Below are positions 35,891 through 45,071 of a stretch of 64,000 nt of DNA, in pieces. The notes beneath the pieces are model-generated. The model saw only the letters and a program-made list of their open reading frames with translations, did not search any database and was not told the DNA's origin. Position 1 is the first letter of the stretch; every line of letters begins with the position of its first letter. The position numbers were made by a program, and so were the translations under genes. The stretch is taken from NCBI RefSeq assembly GCF_031656215.1, contig NZ_CP134228.1, positions 1,550,001 through 1,614,000 on the forward strand, read 5' to 3'. The DNA comes from Mesorhizobium koreense. Lineage in GTDB: Bacteria; Pseudomonadota; Alphaproteobacteria; Rhizobiales; Rhizobiaceae.

Positions 35891-37720
35891 ATGGCGAACC
35901 CTAAATCCGGTTTGCTGGCCGATGCACAAGCCGACGCTCAGGAACGCCGCCGCAAATCGCTGAAGCCGTTGGCACGGCTGGCACCCTATCTCGCCCACTA
36001 CAGGGGCAAGGTCGCCGGCGCTCTGTTCTTCCTGGTGCTTGCGGCGGTGACGACGCTTTCCCTGCCGATTGCCGTTCGTCGCATGATCGACCAGGGCTTC
36101 ACGCATGCGGACTCGACCTTTATCGCCGACTATTTTGCCGCGCTTATCGCAATCGCGGCGCTGCTCGCGCTGGCCTCGGCGGGTCGGTACTATTTCGTCA
36201 TCACGCTCGGCGAGCGCGTGGTCGCCGACCTGAGGCGCGACGTTTTCGCCCATGTGACGCGGCTTTCGGCATCCTTCTTCGACCAGGCGCAATCGGGTGA
36301 GATCGTCTCGCGGCTGACGGCGGACACCACGCAGATCAAGGCGGCCGTCGGCCCGACCGCGTCTGTGGCGCTGCGCAACATCATCCTCAGCCTCGGCGCG
36401 CTTGCGATGATGATCTATACGAGCCCCAAGCTCTCCGGTCTGGTGATCGCCGCCATCCCCGTCATCGTGGTGCCGCTGATCGCCTTCGGCCGCTCGGTAC
36501 GGCGCAAGTCTAGGCTCGCGCAGGACACGCTTGCCGGGGCGACGGCCTTCGCGAGCGAGCAGATCGGCGCGATGCGTACGCTTCAGGCCTTCACCAACGA
36601 GCAAATAGCGGCGGGCCGCTTCGGCAAGGCGGTGGAAGCCGCCTTCCGCGCCGCGCAATCCTCCATCTTCGCGCGCGCCTTCCTCACCTTCCTCGCCATC
36701 TTCATGATCTTCTCTTCGGTCGTGGCGGTGCTCTGGTTCGGGTCGGCCGACGTGCTTTCAGGCGCGATGACCGCCGGCACGCTCAGCCAGTTCCTCATCT
36801 ATTCCGTGCTCGCGGCAAGCGCGCTCGGCTCGCTTTCGGAAGCGTGGGGGGACCTCTCGATCGCCGCAGGCGCGGCGGAAAGGTTGTCGGAACTTCTTGC
36901 CGAGACGCCTTCCATCTCAGCCCCCGCGAAGCCCGCTCCGATGCCGGCCAATGCCTCCGGCGTGGTGGAATTCGCGGACGTCTCCTTCACCTATCCGACG
37001 CGCACGGCGCAGGCGGCGATCTCCGGCATATCGTTTACGACGAGGCCCGGCGAGACAGTCGCGATCGTCGGTCCGTCCGGCGCTGGCAAGAGCACGCTTT
37101 TCTCGCTGATCCTGCGCTTCTACGATCCGGATACCGGCGTCGTGCGCATCGATGGCGTCGACCTTCGCGACGCCGATCCTCGCGAGGCCCGTTCGCGTGT
37201 CGCCATCGTACCACAGGAAGTGACCGTCTTCGCGGCAAGCATCCGCGACAATATCGCCTTCGGCCGCCCAGACGCGTCGGAAGTGGAAATCGAGCGGGCG
37301 GCGAAAGACGCGCTCGCAGACGAATTCATCCGTCGCATGGAAAAGGGTTACGACACGATGGCGGGCGAGCGCGGCGTGACGCTGTCCGGTGGGCAGCGGC
37401 AGCGTATCGCCATCGCGCGGGCCATCCTGCGCAACGCGCCGATCCTGCTCCTTGATGAAGCGACCTCGGCGCTCGACGCGGAAAGCGAGACGCTGGTGCA
37501 GACGGCGCTGGAGCGTCTCATGCAGGGCCGCACGACGCTGGTCATCGCGCACCGACTAGCGACGGTGCTGAAGGCCGACCGCATCCTCGTGATGGATCAG
37601 GGCCGGATCGTCGAGGAAGGCACGCACCAGAGCCTCGTGCGCAAGGGCGGCATCTATGCGCGCCTCGCCAGGCTGCAATTCGACAGCGGTATCGACGCCT
37701 TTCGACGCGCAGCGGAGTAG
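35891..37720 (+). CDS. MsbA-type ABC exporter (fused membrane and ATPase domains)
   Basis: A 609-residue half-transporter: six transmembrane helices in residues 35-330, then the nucleotide-binding domain with Walker A GPSGAGKSTLFSLI, signature LSGGQRQRIAIARA, Walker B ILLLDEATSALD and switch IAHRLATVLKADR. It works as a homodimer in the inner membrane and probably exports a lipid or hydrophobic compound. The order rpmE / exporter is shared by many rhizobia. It is 75 bases upstream of a toxin-antitoxin pair with its own promoter region. Confidence 0.9.
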   Translation: MANPKSGLLADAQADAQERRRKSLKPLARLAPYLAHYRGKVAGALFFLVLAAVTTLSLPIAVRRMIDQGFTHADSTFIADYFAALIAIAALLALASAGRYYFVITLGERVVADLRRDVFAHVTRLSASFFDQAQSGEIVSRLTADTTQIKAAVGPTASVALRNIILSLGALAMMIYTSPKLSGLVIAAIPVIVVPLIAFGRSVRRKSRLAQDTLAGATAFASEQIGAMRTLQAFTNEQIAAGRFGKAVEAAFRAAQSSIFARAFLTFLAIFMIFSSVVAVLWFGSADVLSGAMTAGTLSQFLIYSVLAASALGSLSEAWGDLSIAAGAAERLSELLAETPSISAPAKPAPMPANASGVVEFADVSFTYPTRTAQAAISGISFTTRPGETVAIVGPSGAGKSTLFSLILRFYDPDTGVVRIDGVDLRDADPREARSRVAIVPQEVTVFAASIRDNIAFGRPDASEVEIERAAKDALADEFIRRMEKGYDTMAGERGVTLSGGQRQRIAIARAILRNAPILLLDEATSALDAESETLVQTALERLMQGRTTLVIAHRLATVLKADRILVMDQGRIVEEGTHQSLVRKGGIYARLARLQFDSGIDAFRRAAE

Positions 37721-37803
37721 ATCTACAGCATCCTGCAAAACGTTGGTTTGACGAACCGACGGCATAGATATACATTCATAATGTATATCTATGAGGATCG
37801 GAC

Positions 37804-38034
37804 ATGCAGATCTCCAAGTGGGGTAACAGTCTTGCCATCCGGCTGCCTGCGGCGGTCGTCGAGGCGCTCGACCTGAAAGAAGGGGACGAGATCGACATTC
37901 GTGTCGCAGGCGAACGGGCGTTCGATATTGAACGGGATCGGACGCGGGAGCGGGCTCTTGAGCGGATACGGTCGATGCGCAGACCACTGCCTATTGGATG
38001 GAAGTTCGATCGCGACGAAGCCAATTCGCGATGA
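37804..38034 (+). CDS. AbrB/MazE-fold antitoxin of a VapBC-type pair
   Basis: A 76-residue protein. The N-terminal SpoVT/AbrB swapped-hairpin fold is evident: MQISKWGNSLAIRLPAAVVE, with the GNS turn and DLKEGDEIDI. The basic C-terminal tail would wrap the toxin. Its ATGA overlap with the next gene is the usual translational coupling. An inverted ATATACATT / AATGTATAT sequence (37768-37785) immediately upstream is the likely autoregulatory operator. Confidence 0.9.
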   Translation: MQISKWGNSLAIRLPAAVVEALDLKEGDEIDIRVAGERAFDIERDRTRERALERIRSMRRPLPIGWKFDRDEANSR

Positions 38035-38438
38035 GCGCTTCCGCGCTGGAAATGCTGGACAGCAATGTGCTGATCTATGCGTTCAGCACAGACCCTCGCG
38101 CCGACACAGCCGATGGGCTGCTCAGGAAAGGGTGCGTGATAAGCGTTCAGGCGTTGAACGAATTCACGAATGTCGCGCGTCGGAAAATGGGAATGCCGTG
38201 GGGTGAGATACGCGAGGCCGTAAGCATCATCCAGACGCTTTGCAGGCCGGTGATCCCGCTTGAAGTCGAAGCGCATGCGAAAGCAATCGCGATTGCGGAA
38301 CGATACCGGCTTTCCTTCTTCGATGCGCTCATGGTTGCCGTGGGCCTTACGGCCGGCTGTGGGGTGCTTTGGTCGGAAGACATGCAGGACGGATTGGTGA
38401 TTGAAGGAAAGCTCCGGATACGGAATCCGTTTCGGTAA
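38031..38438 (+). CDS. PIN-domain ribonuclease toxin
   Basis: A 135-residue PIN toxin with acidic catalytic residues in EMLDSNVLIYAFS (first Asp), the central SVQALNEFTNV (Glu) and RLSFFDALMVAVG (Asp). VapC toxins cleave tRNA or rRNA. The start overlaps the antitoxin stop by four bases (ATGA). It is one of three AbrB/PIN pairs in this window; the sequences differ enough that they are independent acquisitions. Confidence 0.9.
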   Translation: MSASALEMLDSNVLIYAFSTDPRADTADGLLRKGCVISVQALNEFTNVARRKMGMPWGEIREAVSIIQTLCRPVIPLEVEAHAKAIAIAERYRLSFFDALMVAVGLTAGCGVLWSEDMQDGLVIEGKLRIRNPFR

Positions 38439-38591
38439 GGGCCCGGCATCCTTCTGGCAGTCTATTGTTTCTGAAACTCGCACCCATCAACCAAAGGTGA
38501 CAAGCGCGCGAGGGCCGCCCGGTTCATCCGCTTGCACAATTCGGTTACCAAGCACGACATAGTTTTCAGAGGCGCATAGCGAGGCGGGTTC

Positions 38592-38945
38592 ATGATCGCG
38601 AAGATACTGGTGGTGCTGGTCATCCTGATCCACGTCTATATCGTGGTCCTGGAGATGTTCTTGTGGAACACCGCCGCCGGTCGCCGGGCGTTCGGTATAT
38701 CCGAGGAATTCGCGAGGCAGACGCGGGCGTTTGCCGCCAGTCAAGGCCTCTACAACCTCTTCATCGTGATCGGACTGCTGTGGGGGCTGAGCTTCGGCCC
38801 GGTCGGCGAGTTGACGCGTTTGATCTTTCTCGGCTTCGTTTCTATCGCCGGGATATTCGGCGGGCTGACGGTGAACGGACGTATCTTCCTCATTCAAGGT
38901 CTGCCGGGGCTTCTGGCGCTTGCCGCGACCTGGTTCAGAGTTTGA
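38592..38945 (+). CDS. DUF1304 membrane protein
   Basis: A 117-residue protein with four transmembrane helices (MIAKILVVLVILIHVYIVVL; LYNLFIVIGLLWGL; GFVSIAGIFGGLTVN; GLPGLLALAATWF). ASQGLYNLFI and the EMFLWNT segment are typical of DUF1304. The function is unknown. Its stop overlaps the TTG start of the next gene. Confidence 0.85.
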   Translation: MIAKILVVLVILIHVYIVVLEMFLWNTAAGRRAFGISEEFARQTRAFAASQGLYNLFIVIGLLWGLSFGPVGELTRLIFLGFVSIAGIFGGLTVNGRIFLIQGLPGLLALAATWFRV

Positions 38946-39292
38946 ACAACAGCGCCCAAACAGTCGCCGGCGAGCCGTTCGCGGCGCATCCGCAAGGCGT
39001 GACGCTTGCCGTTCGGCTGACGCCGAAATCGAGCCGGGATGCGATCGAGTGCATCGAGGTTGGGGCGGACGGCCGGTCCCATGTGAAGGCCCGTGTCCGT
39101 GCGCTGCCGTCCGAAGGCGCAGCCAATGAGGCGCTTACCAGGCTCTTGGCCAAATGGATCGGCGTGCCGCGCCGGGATGTTTCCATCCTTTCCGGCGCGA
39201 CTTCACGCGGCAAGATCGTGCTCGTGTGCGGGGATGCGAAGGAACTGGCGGAAAAGCTGCGTGGCCTTCTGGTCAGCGCTCCGTCAGCTTGA
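38942..39292 (+). CDS. DUF167 (YggU-like) protein
   Basis: A 116-residue protein with VRLTPKSSRDAIE, KARVRALPSEGAANEALTRL and SILSGATSRGKIVLV, which define the UPF0235/YggU family. The only plausible start is TTG 38942, whose last bases form the DUF1304 stop (TTGA); no ATG or GTG fits before the conserved core. The 3' end overlaps the convergent OmpA-family gene by 20 bases. The function is unknown. Confidence 0.88.
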   Translation: MNNSAQTVAGEPFAAHPQGVTLAVRLTPKSSRDAIECIEVGADGRSHVKARVRALPSEGAANEALTRLLAKWIGVPRRDVSILSGATSRGKIVLVCGDAKELAEKLRGLLVSAPSA

Positions 39293-40301
39293 GCTCGATG
39301 CGGCGGTTCTTGGCGCGCGCCTCATCCGTGTCCTGCGGGTCAAGCGGCTGGAATTGGCCGAAGCCGGCGGCGACGAGGCGATCGGCCGGCACGCCGTTGG
39401 CGATCAGGAACTTGACCACCGCGATGGCGCGCGCGCTCGATAGTTCCCAATTGTCGTGGAAGCGACCGCTGCCGGAAAGCGGCACGTCGTCGGTATGGCC
39501 GTCGACGCGCAGCACCCAGTTGATCTCCGGCGGGATCTCCTTCTGCAATTCGATGATCGCGTCGGCGAGCTTCTTCATCTCTCCCTGCCCGGCCTCATTG
39601 ATCTGGTCGGAGCCCGAGGGGAACAACACTTCCGATTGGAAAACGAAGCGGTCGCCGACGATACGGATGTTCTTGCGGTCGGCGAGGATCTCACGCAGCC
39701 TTCCGAAGAAGTCGGAGCGGTAGCGGTTCAGTTCCTGTACCCGACGGGCGAGCGCGACGTTCAGCCTGCGGCCGAGATCGGCGATCTTGGTGTTCGATTC
39801 CTGGTCCTTCTTTTCCGAGGCATCGAGCGCGTCTTCCAGCGCGGCGATCTGCGTTCTGAGTGCTGCGATCTGCTGGTTGAGCAATTCCACCTGCGACATG
39901 GCGCGCTGGCTGAGCTGTTTTTGATTGTCGAGTTCGTTGGACAGGTTGCCGATCTTCGCATTGGCGGCGTCCGCCGAGCCGGAGCCGCGCGCCAGCAATT
40001 GTTCGAGACGTGACTTATCGGCCTGGGCGGCGGAAAGGGACGCCTGCAGATTGCTGATCTGGTCCTGGGCGTCCTGGGTGTTGGATTTCTCCAGCGCCAG
40101 CAACTGCGTCAACTCGTTGATCTGCGAGTTCAGACGGTTGAGCGCCTCGTCCTTGCCGCTGATCTCGCGGCTCAGGAGGAACTGCGCCAGCACGAAGACG
40201 GTGAGCAGGAACATGATGGCCAGAAGCAGCGTCGACAGCGCATCGACGAAGCCCGGCCAATAGTCGATCGTGCGGGTCGTGCGTCCGCGCGCCAGCGCCA
40301 T
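39273..40301 (-). CDS. OmpA/MotB-type peptidoglycan-binding protein with coiled coil
   Basis: A 342-residue protein. It has one transmembrane helix near the N-terminus (LSTLLLAIMFLLTVFVLAQF), a coiled coil of about 130 residues (positions 50-190, many Gln/Asn/Leu heptads), and a C-terminal OmpA domain with VLFPSGSDQINEAG, RVDGHTDDVPLSG and NRRIELKLTE. It pairs with the MotA-like protein directly upstream (start abutting its stop). The pair resembles stator or TolQR-type energised complexes. No flagellar or defence genes are adjacent. Confidence 0.88.
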   Translation of the reverse strand: MALARGRTTRTIDYWPGFVDALSTLLLAIMFLLTVFVLAQFLLSREISGKDEALNRLNSQINELTQLLALEKSNTQDAQDQISNLQASLSAAQADKSRLEQLLARGSGSADAANAKIGNLSNELDNQKQLSQRAMSQVELLNQQIAALRTQIAALEDALDASEKKDQESNTKIADLGRRLNVALARRVQELNRYRSDFFGRLREILADRKNIRIVGDRFVFQSEVLFPSGSDQINEAGQGEMKKLADAIIELQKEIPPEINWVLRVDGHTDDVPLSGSGRFHDNWELSSARAIAVVKFLIANGVPADRLVAAGFGQFQPLDPQDTDEARAKNRRIELKLTER

Positions 40302-41309
40302 CTAGCCGATCTCCCGCTTGCGGATGGCCTCGGCGAGCTTTTCCAGCGTCGCGCGCACTTCCTTCTGCTCGTCGGACTGCGCCTCCACCCAATCGCGCAT
40401 CATCTGCTGCTCGGAGCGCATGTTCTTGACCAGTCCGGAGATGCCGTCGGCTAGATTGGCCATCGCCGCGGCGACCCGCTGATTGGAACCGCCCGTCTCC
40501 TGCACCGCACGCAGGCGCTCGGAAAGGGCGCGGATCTCCTCGGCCGATCCGCTCTTGCCGGCATGGGCGACGGCGAGGTCCGAACCGAGATCGGTGACCG
40601 AGGAGAGCCAGTTCTCGAGCTCGGTATAGAAGCGGTTCTGGGCGCGGCTCGCCTGCAGGTCGAGGAAGCCGAGGATGAGCGAGCCTGAAAGGCCGAGCAG
40701 CGAGGAGGAGAAGGCCGTGCCCATGCCCGAAAGCGGCGCGGACAGCCCGGCCTTGAGCGCTTCCAGCACGTCGTTCGTGTTACCGGAACTGGGATCGAGC
40801 GACTGGATGGTGGTGCCGATCGAGGCGATGGTCTGCAATAGGCCCCAGAAGGTGCCGAGCAGTCCGAGGAAAACGAGCAGGCCGATCAGGTAGCGGGCGA
40901 TGTCGCGGCTCTCGTCGAGGCGGGTGGCAAGCGAATCGAGGATGGAGCGAAGCGAAGAGGTTGAAAGCGCCATCGAGGAGGAGCGCGACAGAAGCGCCTT
41001 CATCGGCGCCAGCAGCACCGGATTACCCGCCTCGGAGCCGGCGCGGAAGGAGTTCACCCAGCGCACCTCGCGGAAGAGGCGGACCACCTGCGCGAAGGCG
41101 AGCAGGACGCCGACTGCCAGCACGCCGACGATCAGGCCGTTCAGGCCGGGATTGGCGTTGAAGGCATGAGACACCTGGCGATAGAGGATCGCGGCGACAA
41201 ATCCCGAGATCGCCAGGAAAATCAGCATGGTGAGCACGAAGACCTGCGGGCTCGAAAGCCTGTAGGGGTCGTATTCGTCGTCCTCGCCTGCTTTGCCGAA
41301 AAATGCCAT
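40302..41309 (-). CDS. MotA/TolQ/ExbB-type proton-channel family protein
   Basis: A 335-residue membrane protein with two N-terminal helices (FVLTMLIFLAISGFVAAILY; LIVGVLAVGVLLAFAQVV) and a third pair around GLLVFLGLLGTFWGLLQTI and GMGTAFSSSLLGLSGSLIL, the MotA/ExbB core. The tail is helical. It is the first gene of a two-gene operon with the OmpA/MotB-type protein. Such pairs are conserved in rhizobia and probably couple proton flow to envelope processes; the target is unknown. ZorAB of Zorya defence is built alike, but ZorC/D/E are absent. Confidence 0.85.
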   Translation of the reverse strand: MAFFGKAGEDDEYDPYRLSSPQVFVLTMLIFLAISGFVAAILYRQVSHAFNANPGLNGLIVGVLAVGVLLAFAQVVRLFREVRWVNSFRAGSEAGNPVLLAPMKALLSRSSSMALSTSSLRSILDSLATRLDESRDIARYLIGLLVFLGLLGTFWGLLQTIASIGTTIQSLDPSSGNTNDVLEALKAGLSAPLSGMGTAFSSSLLGLSGSLILGFLDLQASRAQNRFYTELENWLSSVTDLGSDLAVAHAGKSGSAEEIRALSERLRAVQETGGSNQRVAAAMANLADGISGLVKNMRSEQQMMRDWVEAQSDEQKEVRATLEKLAEAIRKREIG

Positions 41310-41442
41310 GCGCCTTGCCTCGAAAACCGCCGCCGAAAAGTGGCCGAGACTCTAATCGGAATTGTGACCAAAATGAAAGGTGGGAGCGCGATCGGATGAA
41401 CAGAGTGCCTCGCGTCCGTCGGCCGCTGTCTGCCGCGCTTCG

Positions 41443-42192
41443 TCAGAGCACCTGCTCGAGGAAGGCGCGAGTGCGCTCCTCGCGTGGATTGTCCAGAAGC
41501 TCGGCCGGCGGTCCGTGCTCGACGATGATGCCGTGATCGGTGAAGTAGATATGGTCGGCGATCTCGCGCGCGAAGCCCATCTCGTGGGTGACCAGGATGC
41601 AGGTCATGCCCTCCTGCGCCAGCTCGCGTATCGTAACCAGCACTTCCTTGACCGTTTCGGGGTCGAGCGCCGCCGTCACCTCGTCGAACAGCATCAGGTC
41701 GGGCCGCATGGCGAGCGAACGCGCGATCGCGACGCGCTGCTGCTGGCCGCCGGAAAGCTCGCCGGGATAGGCGTCCGCCTTACCTTCCAGCCGTACCTTC
41801 TTGAGCAGCGTATGCGCCCGGGCCTCGACCTCGCCGCGATCCTGCTTGAGGACGTGCAGCGGCGCCATCATGATGTTCTGCAGCGCGTTCTTGTGTGGAA
41901 ACAGATTATACTGCTGGAAGACCATGCCGACCTTGCGGCGAAGCGCCAGCTTGTCCAGCGCCGGATCGTTGACCTCCAGGCCTTCGACCAGGATCGAGCC
42001 CGAATTGATCGGCACGAGGGCATTGATGCAGCGGATCAGGGTCGATTTGCCCGAACCGGAAGGGCCGATGATGCAGATCACCTCGCCCTTCCTCACATCG
42101 AAGCTCACGCCCTTCAGCACTTCGAACTCGCCGAAGGATTTGTGCACGTCCGACAGGCGCACCATTGGCTGGTCGGGGGTCCATGCGGGCAT
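41443..42192 (-). CDS. Polar amino acid ABC transporter ATPase
   Basis: A 249-residue ATPase (start ATG 42192, MPAWTPDQPMVRLSDVHK). It has Walker A GPSGSGKSTLIRCINAL, Q-loop VFQQYNLFPH, signature LSGGQQQRVAIARSLA, Walker B LMLFDEVTAALDPE (Val in place of Pro) and switch VTHEMGFAREIADH. It belongs to the GlnQ/HisP class and is the last gene of a four-gene importer operon; eight bases separate it from the permease. Confidence 0.92.
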   Translation of the reverse strand: MPAWTPDQPMVRLSDVHKSFGEFEVLKGVSFDVRKGEVICIIGPSGSGKSTLIRCINALVPINSGSILVEGLEVNDPALDKLALRRKVGMVFQQYNLFPHKNALQNIMMAPLHVLKQDRGEVEARAHTLLKKVRLEGKADAYPGELSGGQQQRVAIARSLAMRPDLMLFDEVTAALDPETVKEVLVTIRELAQEGMTCILVTHEMGFAREIADHIYFTDHGIIVEHGPPAELLDNPREERTRAFLEQVL

Positions 42193-42199
42193 GACGACC

Positions 42200-43045
42200 T
42201 CAGCTCTTGACGTGGAAGCGTCTTTCGAGACGCACGGTCCACAGATTGATCGGGTAACAGTAGATGAAGAAGCACAGAAGCGCGAAGCCGTAGAGCGGCG
42301 CAAGAAGATCCGGCCTCCCGCCTTCGGCGTTATGCACCTGCGCGGTGAGAGTCAGCATCTCGTTGATGCCGACGATCGAGGCGAGCACGGTCGACATGGT
42401 GATGATCGAGTAGACGTTCATCCATGGGGGCAGCATTCGCTGCAGACATTGCGGCAGGATGATCATCCACATGGTCTGGCGCCTGGTGAAGGCGAGCGAT
42501 TCGGCCGCTTCCCACTGTCCGCCGGGCAGTGACTGCACCGCGCCGCGCACGATCTCGGCGACATTCGCCATGACCGGCAGCGCGAAGCCGATCACGGCCT
42601 TGATCCAATCCGGGAACGGAATCGTCATCTCGCCAAATTGGAACTGGTAGGGAACGAGGTACATGGCGAAGAAAAGCAGGACCAGCCATGGCGCGTTCCG
42701 GAAGAACTGGGTGAAAGCCCAGGCACAGGCGCGCAGCGGGCGTAGATGGCTAAGCTGCATCAGGCCGAGCGGCAGGCCCAGGAGGGTGCCAAGCGCCATC
42801 GAAAGCACCGACAGCAGGAGGTTGAACAGAAAGCCGCTCAGGAGCAGCGGCATCCATTTGATGATCACGGCGATCGGAGAGGCTTCAGTGGAACCCGTCT
42901 GTGCGCCGGCTATGGACGAAAACAGGAGGACGGCGCCGAAAAGCGCAACGCCGTGCCACAGGCGCAGCCGCAAGACCGGTGCCGTCGGCACGATATCGAG
43001 CAGGACCGGCAGGTCCGTCGTCTTTCCCGGCGTACCCGTCTTCAT
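42200..43045 (-). CDS. Polar amino acid ABC transporter permease
   Basis: A 281-residue permease (start ATG 43045 overlapping the previous stop as ATGA). It has an extra N-terminal helix and loop of about 60 residues before the usual core, LLLSGFLFNLLLSVLSMALG. The coupling loop AAESLAFTRRQTMWMIILPQ and FRNAPWLVLLFFAMYLVP identify the HisMQ family. It pairs with the second permease upstream. Confidence 0.9.
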   Translation of the reverse strand: MKTGTPGKTTDLPVLLDIVPTAPVLRLRLWHGVALFGAVLLFSSIAGAQTGSTEASPIAVIIKWMPLLLSGFLFNLLLSVLSMALGTLLGLPLGLMQLSHLRPLRACAWAFTQFFRNAPWLVLLFFAMYLVPYQFQFGEMTIPFPDWIKAVIGFALPVMANVAEIVRGAVQSLPGGQWEAAESLAFTRRQTMWMIILPQCLQRMLPPWMNVYSIITMSTVLASIVGINEMLTLTAQVHNAEGGRPDLLAPLYGFALLCFFIYCYPINLWTVRLERRFHVKS

Positions 43046-43791
43046 CGGCCGAACCCGGGAATGCGCAGCGCGCGCTCCCATCGGTGCATGATCCAGACGA
43101 GCACACCGACGAGGAGAACGAACACGGCCAACAGTACGCACATCATCTCCGTGACGTTCTGCGATTGCGCCCAGATCTGCGCGGAGGCGTAAAGCGTCTC
43201 CGGCACGGCGATGGCGTAAGCGAGCGTCGTGGTCTTCAGGAGATTGACAAGGTTGTTGTTCAGCGCCGGAAGGCAGACGCGCAGCGCAAGCGGCAGGACG
43301 ACGTAGCGATAGGTGCCAAGCTGGGTATAGCCGAGCGCCTCGGCCGCCTCGATAGTGGTGCGCGGCACGGCCTGGATACCGGAGCGGAAAATCTCGATGT
43401 TGAAGGCGCCGGCGAACAGCGAAAGCGAAACGATCGCCCACTGCACATTGGTGAGGAAAGGTTCGCGCAGGCCAATGTCGTTGTAGGACGAGGGCAGCAG
43501 CGCGCCCAGCCCGAAATAAAAGAAGAAGATCTGGACCAGCGGAGGCGTGTTGCGGAAGATGACGACGAACACCTCGATGACGCCGCGTATAAGCTTGAAC
43601 CGCGACATCTGAAACCAGGCGCCGATGACGCCGATGACAATGCTGATCAGGATCGATACGACGCTCAGGTAGATCGTCATGCCGATGCCCGCGATGAATT
43701 GCTGCGCATCGTAGGCATCGTAGAAGATAGTGAAGTTGAGCCCTGTGGTCTCGTAGAGGTTACGGAACCATTCGGCGATCCATTGCAGCAA
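43042..43791 (-). CDS. Polar amino acid ABC transporter permease
   Basis: A 249-residue HisMQ-type permease with five helices: GIGMTIYLSVVSILISIVIG, VVIFRNTPPLVQIFFFYFG, and the coupling loop TTIEAAEALGYTQLGTYRYV. It is encoded just downstream of the receptor gene and translationally coupled to the second permease. Confidence 0.92.
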   Translation of the reverse strand: MLQWIAEWFRNLYETTGLNFTIFYDAYDAQQFIAGIGMTIYLSVVSILISIVIGVIGAWFQMSRFKLIRGVIEVFVVIFRNTPPLVQIFFFYFGLGALLPSSYNDIGLREPFLTNVQWAIVSLSLFAGAFNIEIFRSGIQAVPRTTIEAAEALGYTQLGTYRYVVLPLALRVCLPALNNNLVNLLKTTTLAYAIAVPETLYASAQIWAQSQNVTEMMCVLLAVFVLLVGVLVWIMHRWERALRIPGFGR

Positions 43792-43898
43792 GCGGCCCGT
43801 CCCCTATCAGATACGGCTCGCGGCGCGGATCAACTCCGCACCGCGTCCAAATCGACGGCCGGTCCCTTCGGCGGCCGCATTTCTCGGTCCGTCCAGGG

Positions 43899-44699
43899 TC
43901 AGCCCTTATACTTGTCGTGCATGCGCTGCGAGTAGTCGGTAGGCTTGATGCCCCACTTCGTCTCTTCCTTGATGATGGTGCCGTCCTTCATCCACTGGAT
44001 GGTCGCCTTGGATACGAAATCCCTGAGCGCGTCGTCACCGGGAGCGACCGCCATGATCCACGGCGTTTCCATGATGCCTTTCAGCGGCATCGAATATTCC
44101 TTGCTCCAGGCCGGATCGAGCAGTTTGCCCTGGATGAAGGTCTGATCGTAGAGATAGCCGATGCAATTGCCCTGTTTGAGCGCGAAAAGCGGCTTGTCGG
44201 AGCCATCGAAGCCGACAATCTTGGCGCCATACTTCTCGGCGACGGACTTGTTGTAGAAGGAGCCGATCGTGGCGCAGACCGGTTTGTCCTTCAGCTCTTC
44301 CCAGGATGTCACCTTGGCGCGGTTCGACATCAGCACGTTGACCGAGTCCGAATAGTAGGGCGGATCGATCGCCTCAACCACTTTGCGACGCTCGGGTTTG
44401 TCGGACATGGTGGCGATCAGGAGATCGATCTTGCCCTGCTTCAGGAATTCCATGCGGTTGGCCGCGACCACCGGAACAATTTCCAACTTCACGCCGAGCT
44501 GCTTGGCGATGTCCGCCGCAAGATCCGGCTCGATGCCGACGATCGCGCCGGACGGATCACGGAAGCCGAACGGTTTGTAGTCCGCCTTGGAGCCCACGAT
44601 CAGTGTACCGCGGCTCTTGACATCCTTGAGGTCGCCGGCGGAAGCGGGCCCCGCAGCCAAGGTGATGGCGCACAAGGCCAGCAAAGCAGTTTTCAGCAT
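43899..44699 (-). CDS. Polar amino acid ABC transporter substrate-binding protein
   Basis: A 266-residue periplasmic receptor with a signal peptide (MLKTALLALCAITLAAGPAS). The mature part has LKDVKSRGTLIVGSKADYKP, GIEPDLAADIAKQLGVKLE and DLLIATMSDKPERRKVVEA, the SBP_bac_3 hallmarks. It is the first gene of the importer operon. The substrate pocket cannot be read from sequence alone. Confidence 0.92.
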   Translation of the reverse strand: MLKTALLALCAITLAAGPASAGDLKDVKSRGTLIVGSKADYKPFGFRDPSGAIVGIEPDLAADIAKQLGVKLEIVPVVAANRMEFLKQGKIDLLIATMSDKPERRKVVEAIDPPYYSDSVNVLMSNRAKVTSWEELKDKPVCATIGSFYNKSVAEKYGAKIVGFDGSDKPLFALKQGNCIGYLYDQTFIQGKLLDPAWSKEYSMPLKGIMETPWIMAVAPGDDALRDFVSKATIQWMKDGTIIKEETKWGIKPTDYSQRMHDKYKG

Positions 44700-45071
44700 A
44701 TTCTATTCTCCTCCATGGGTGCCGCATGATGCGGACCGCCTGCAATGATCGAAAGGCCGGCGATCTGGATCGCGGCAGCGGGTATGATACCCGGGAAAGC
44801 TGCGAAGCTAGTGCAGGCGCTGTCTTGCTGTCAACCAACCGCGACGGCGCCTGGACGCCCGAATCTTCCGATTTCTGAGGCGGGCCGTGGACCGCTGGAC
44901 GGCTCCTTGCGAGCGCACGCTTCAGGCATCGGACGCGTGAGAACCCTTGTCGGGTCATCGGAGTGGCTTGGCGGCGGTCCCCGCGCCCGCTATGGGTATC
45001 GGGGCAGCGCAGAGGGCAGCGTGTCGCCGTTAGGGCGCACGGCATTCATTTCGGTCGAGGGGACCACCAGG
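44700..45071. other. Divergent promoter region
   Basis: About 370 bases between the receptor gene (minus) and the lipoprotein hydrolase gene (plus). A long open frame continues upstream of ATG 45072, but its translation is Arg/Gly-rich without a signal sequence and is probably not coding. No palindrome or riboswitch-like structure stood out. Confidence 0.5.

Noticed and set aside
39273-41309. Zorya defence system suggested by the MotA-like and OmpA/MotB-like pair
   Set aside because: No ZorC, ZorD or ZorE gene lies nearby. The neighbours are housekeeping genes and this pair type is common in rhizobial chromosomes.
44745-45071. N-terminal extension of the DUF900 lipoprotein
   Set aside because: It would bury the lipoprotein signal about 145 residues inside the protein. 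ATG 45072 gives a normal signal and lipobox.
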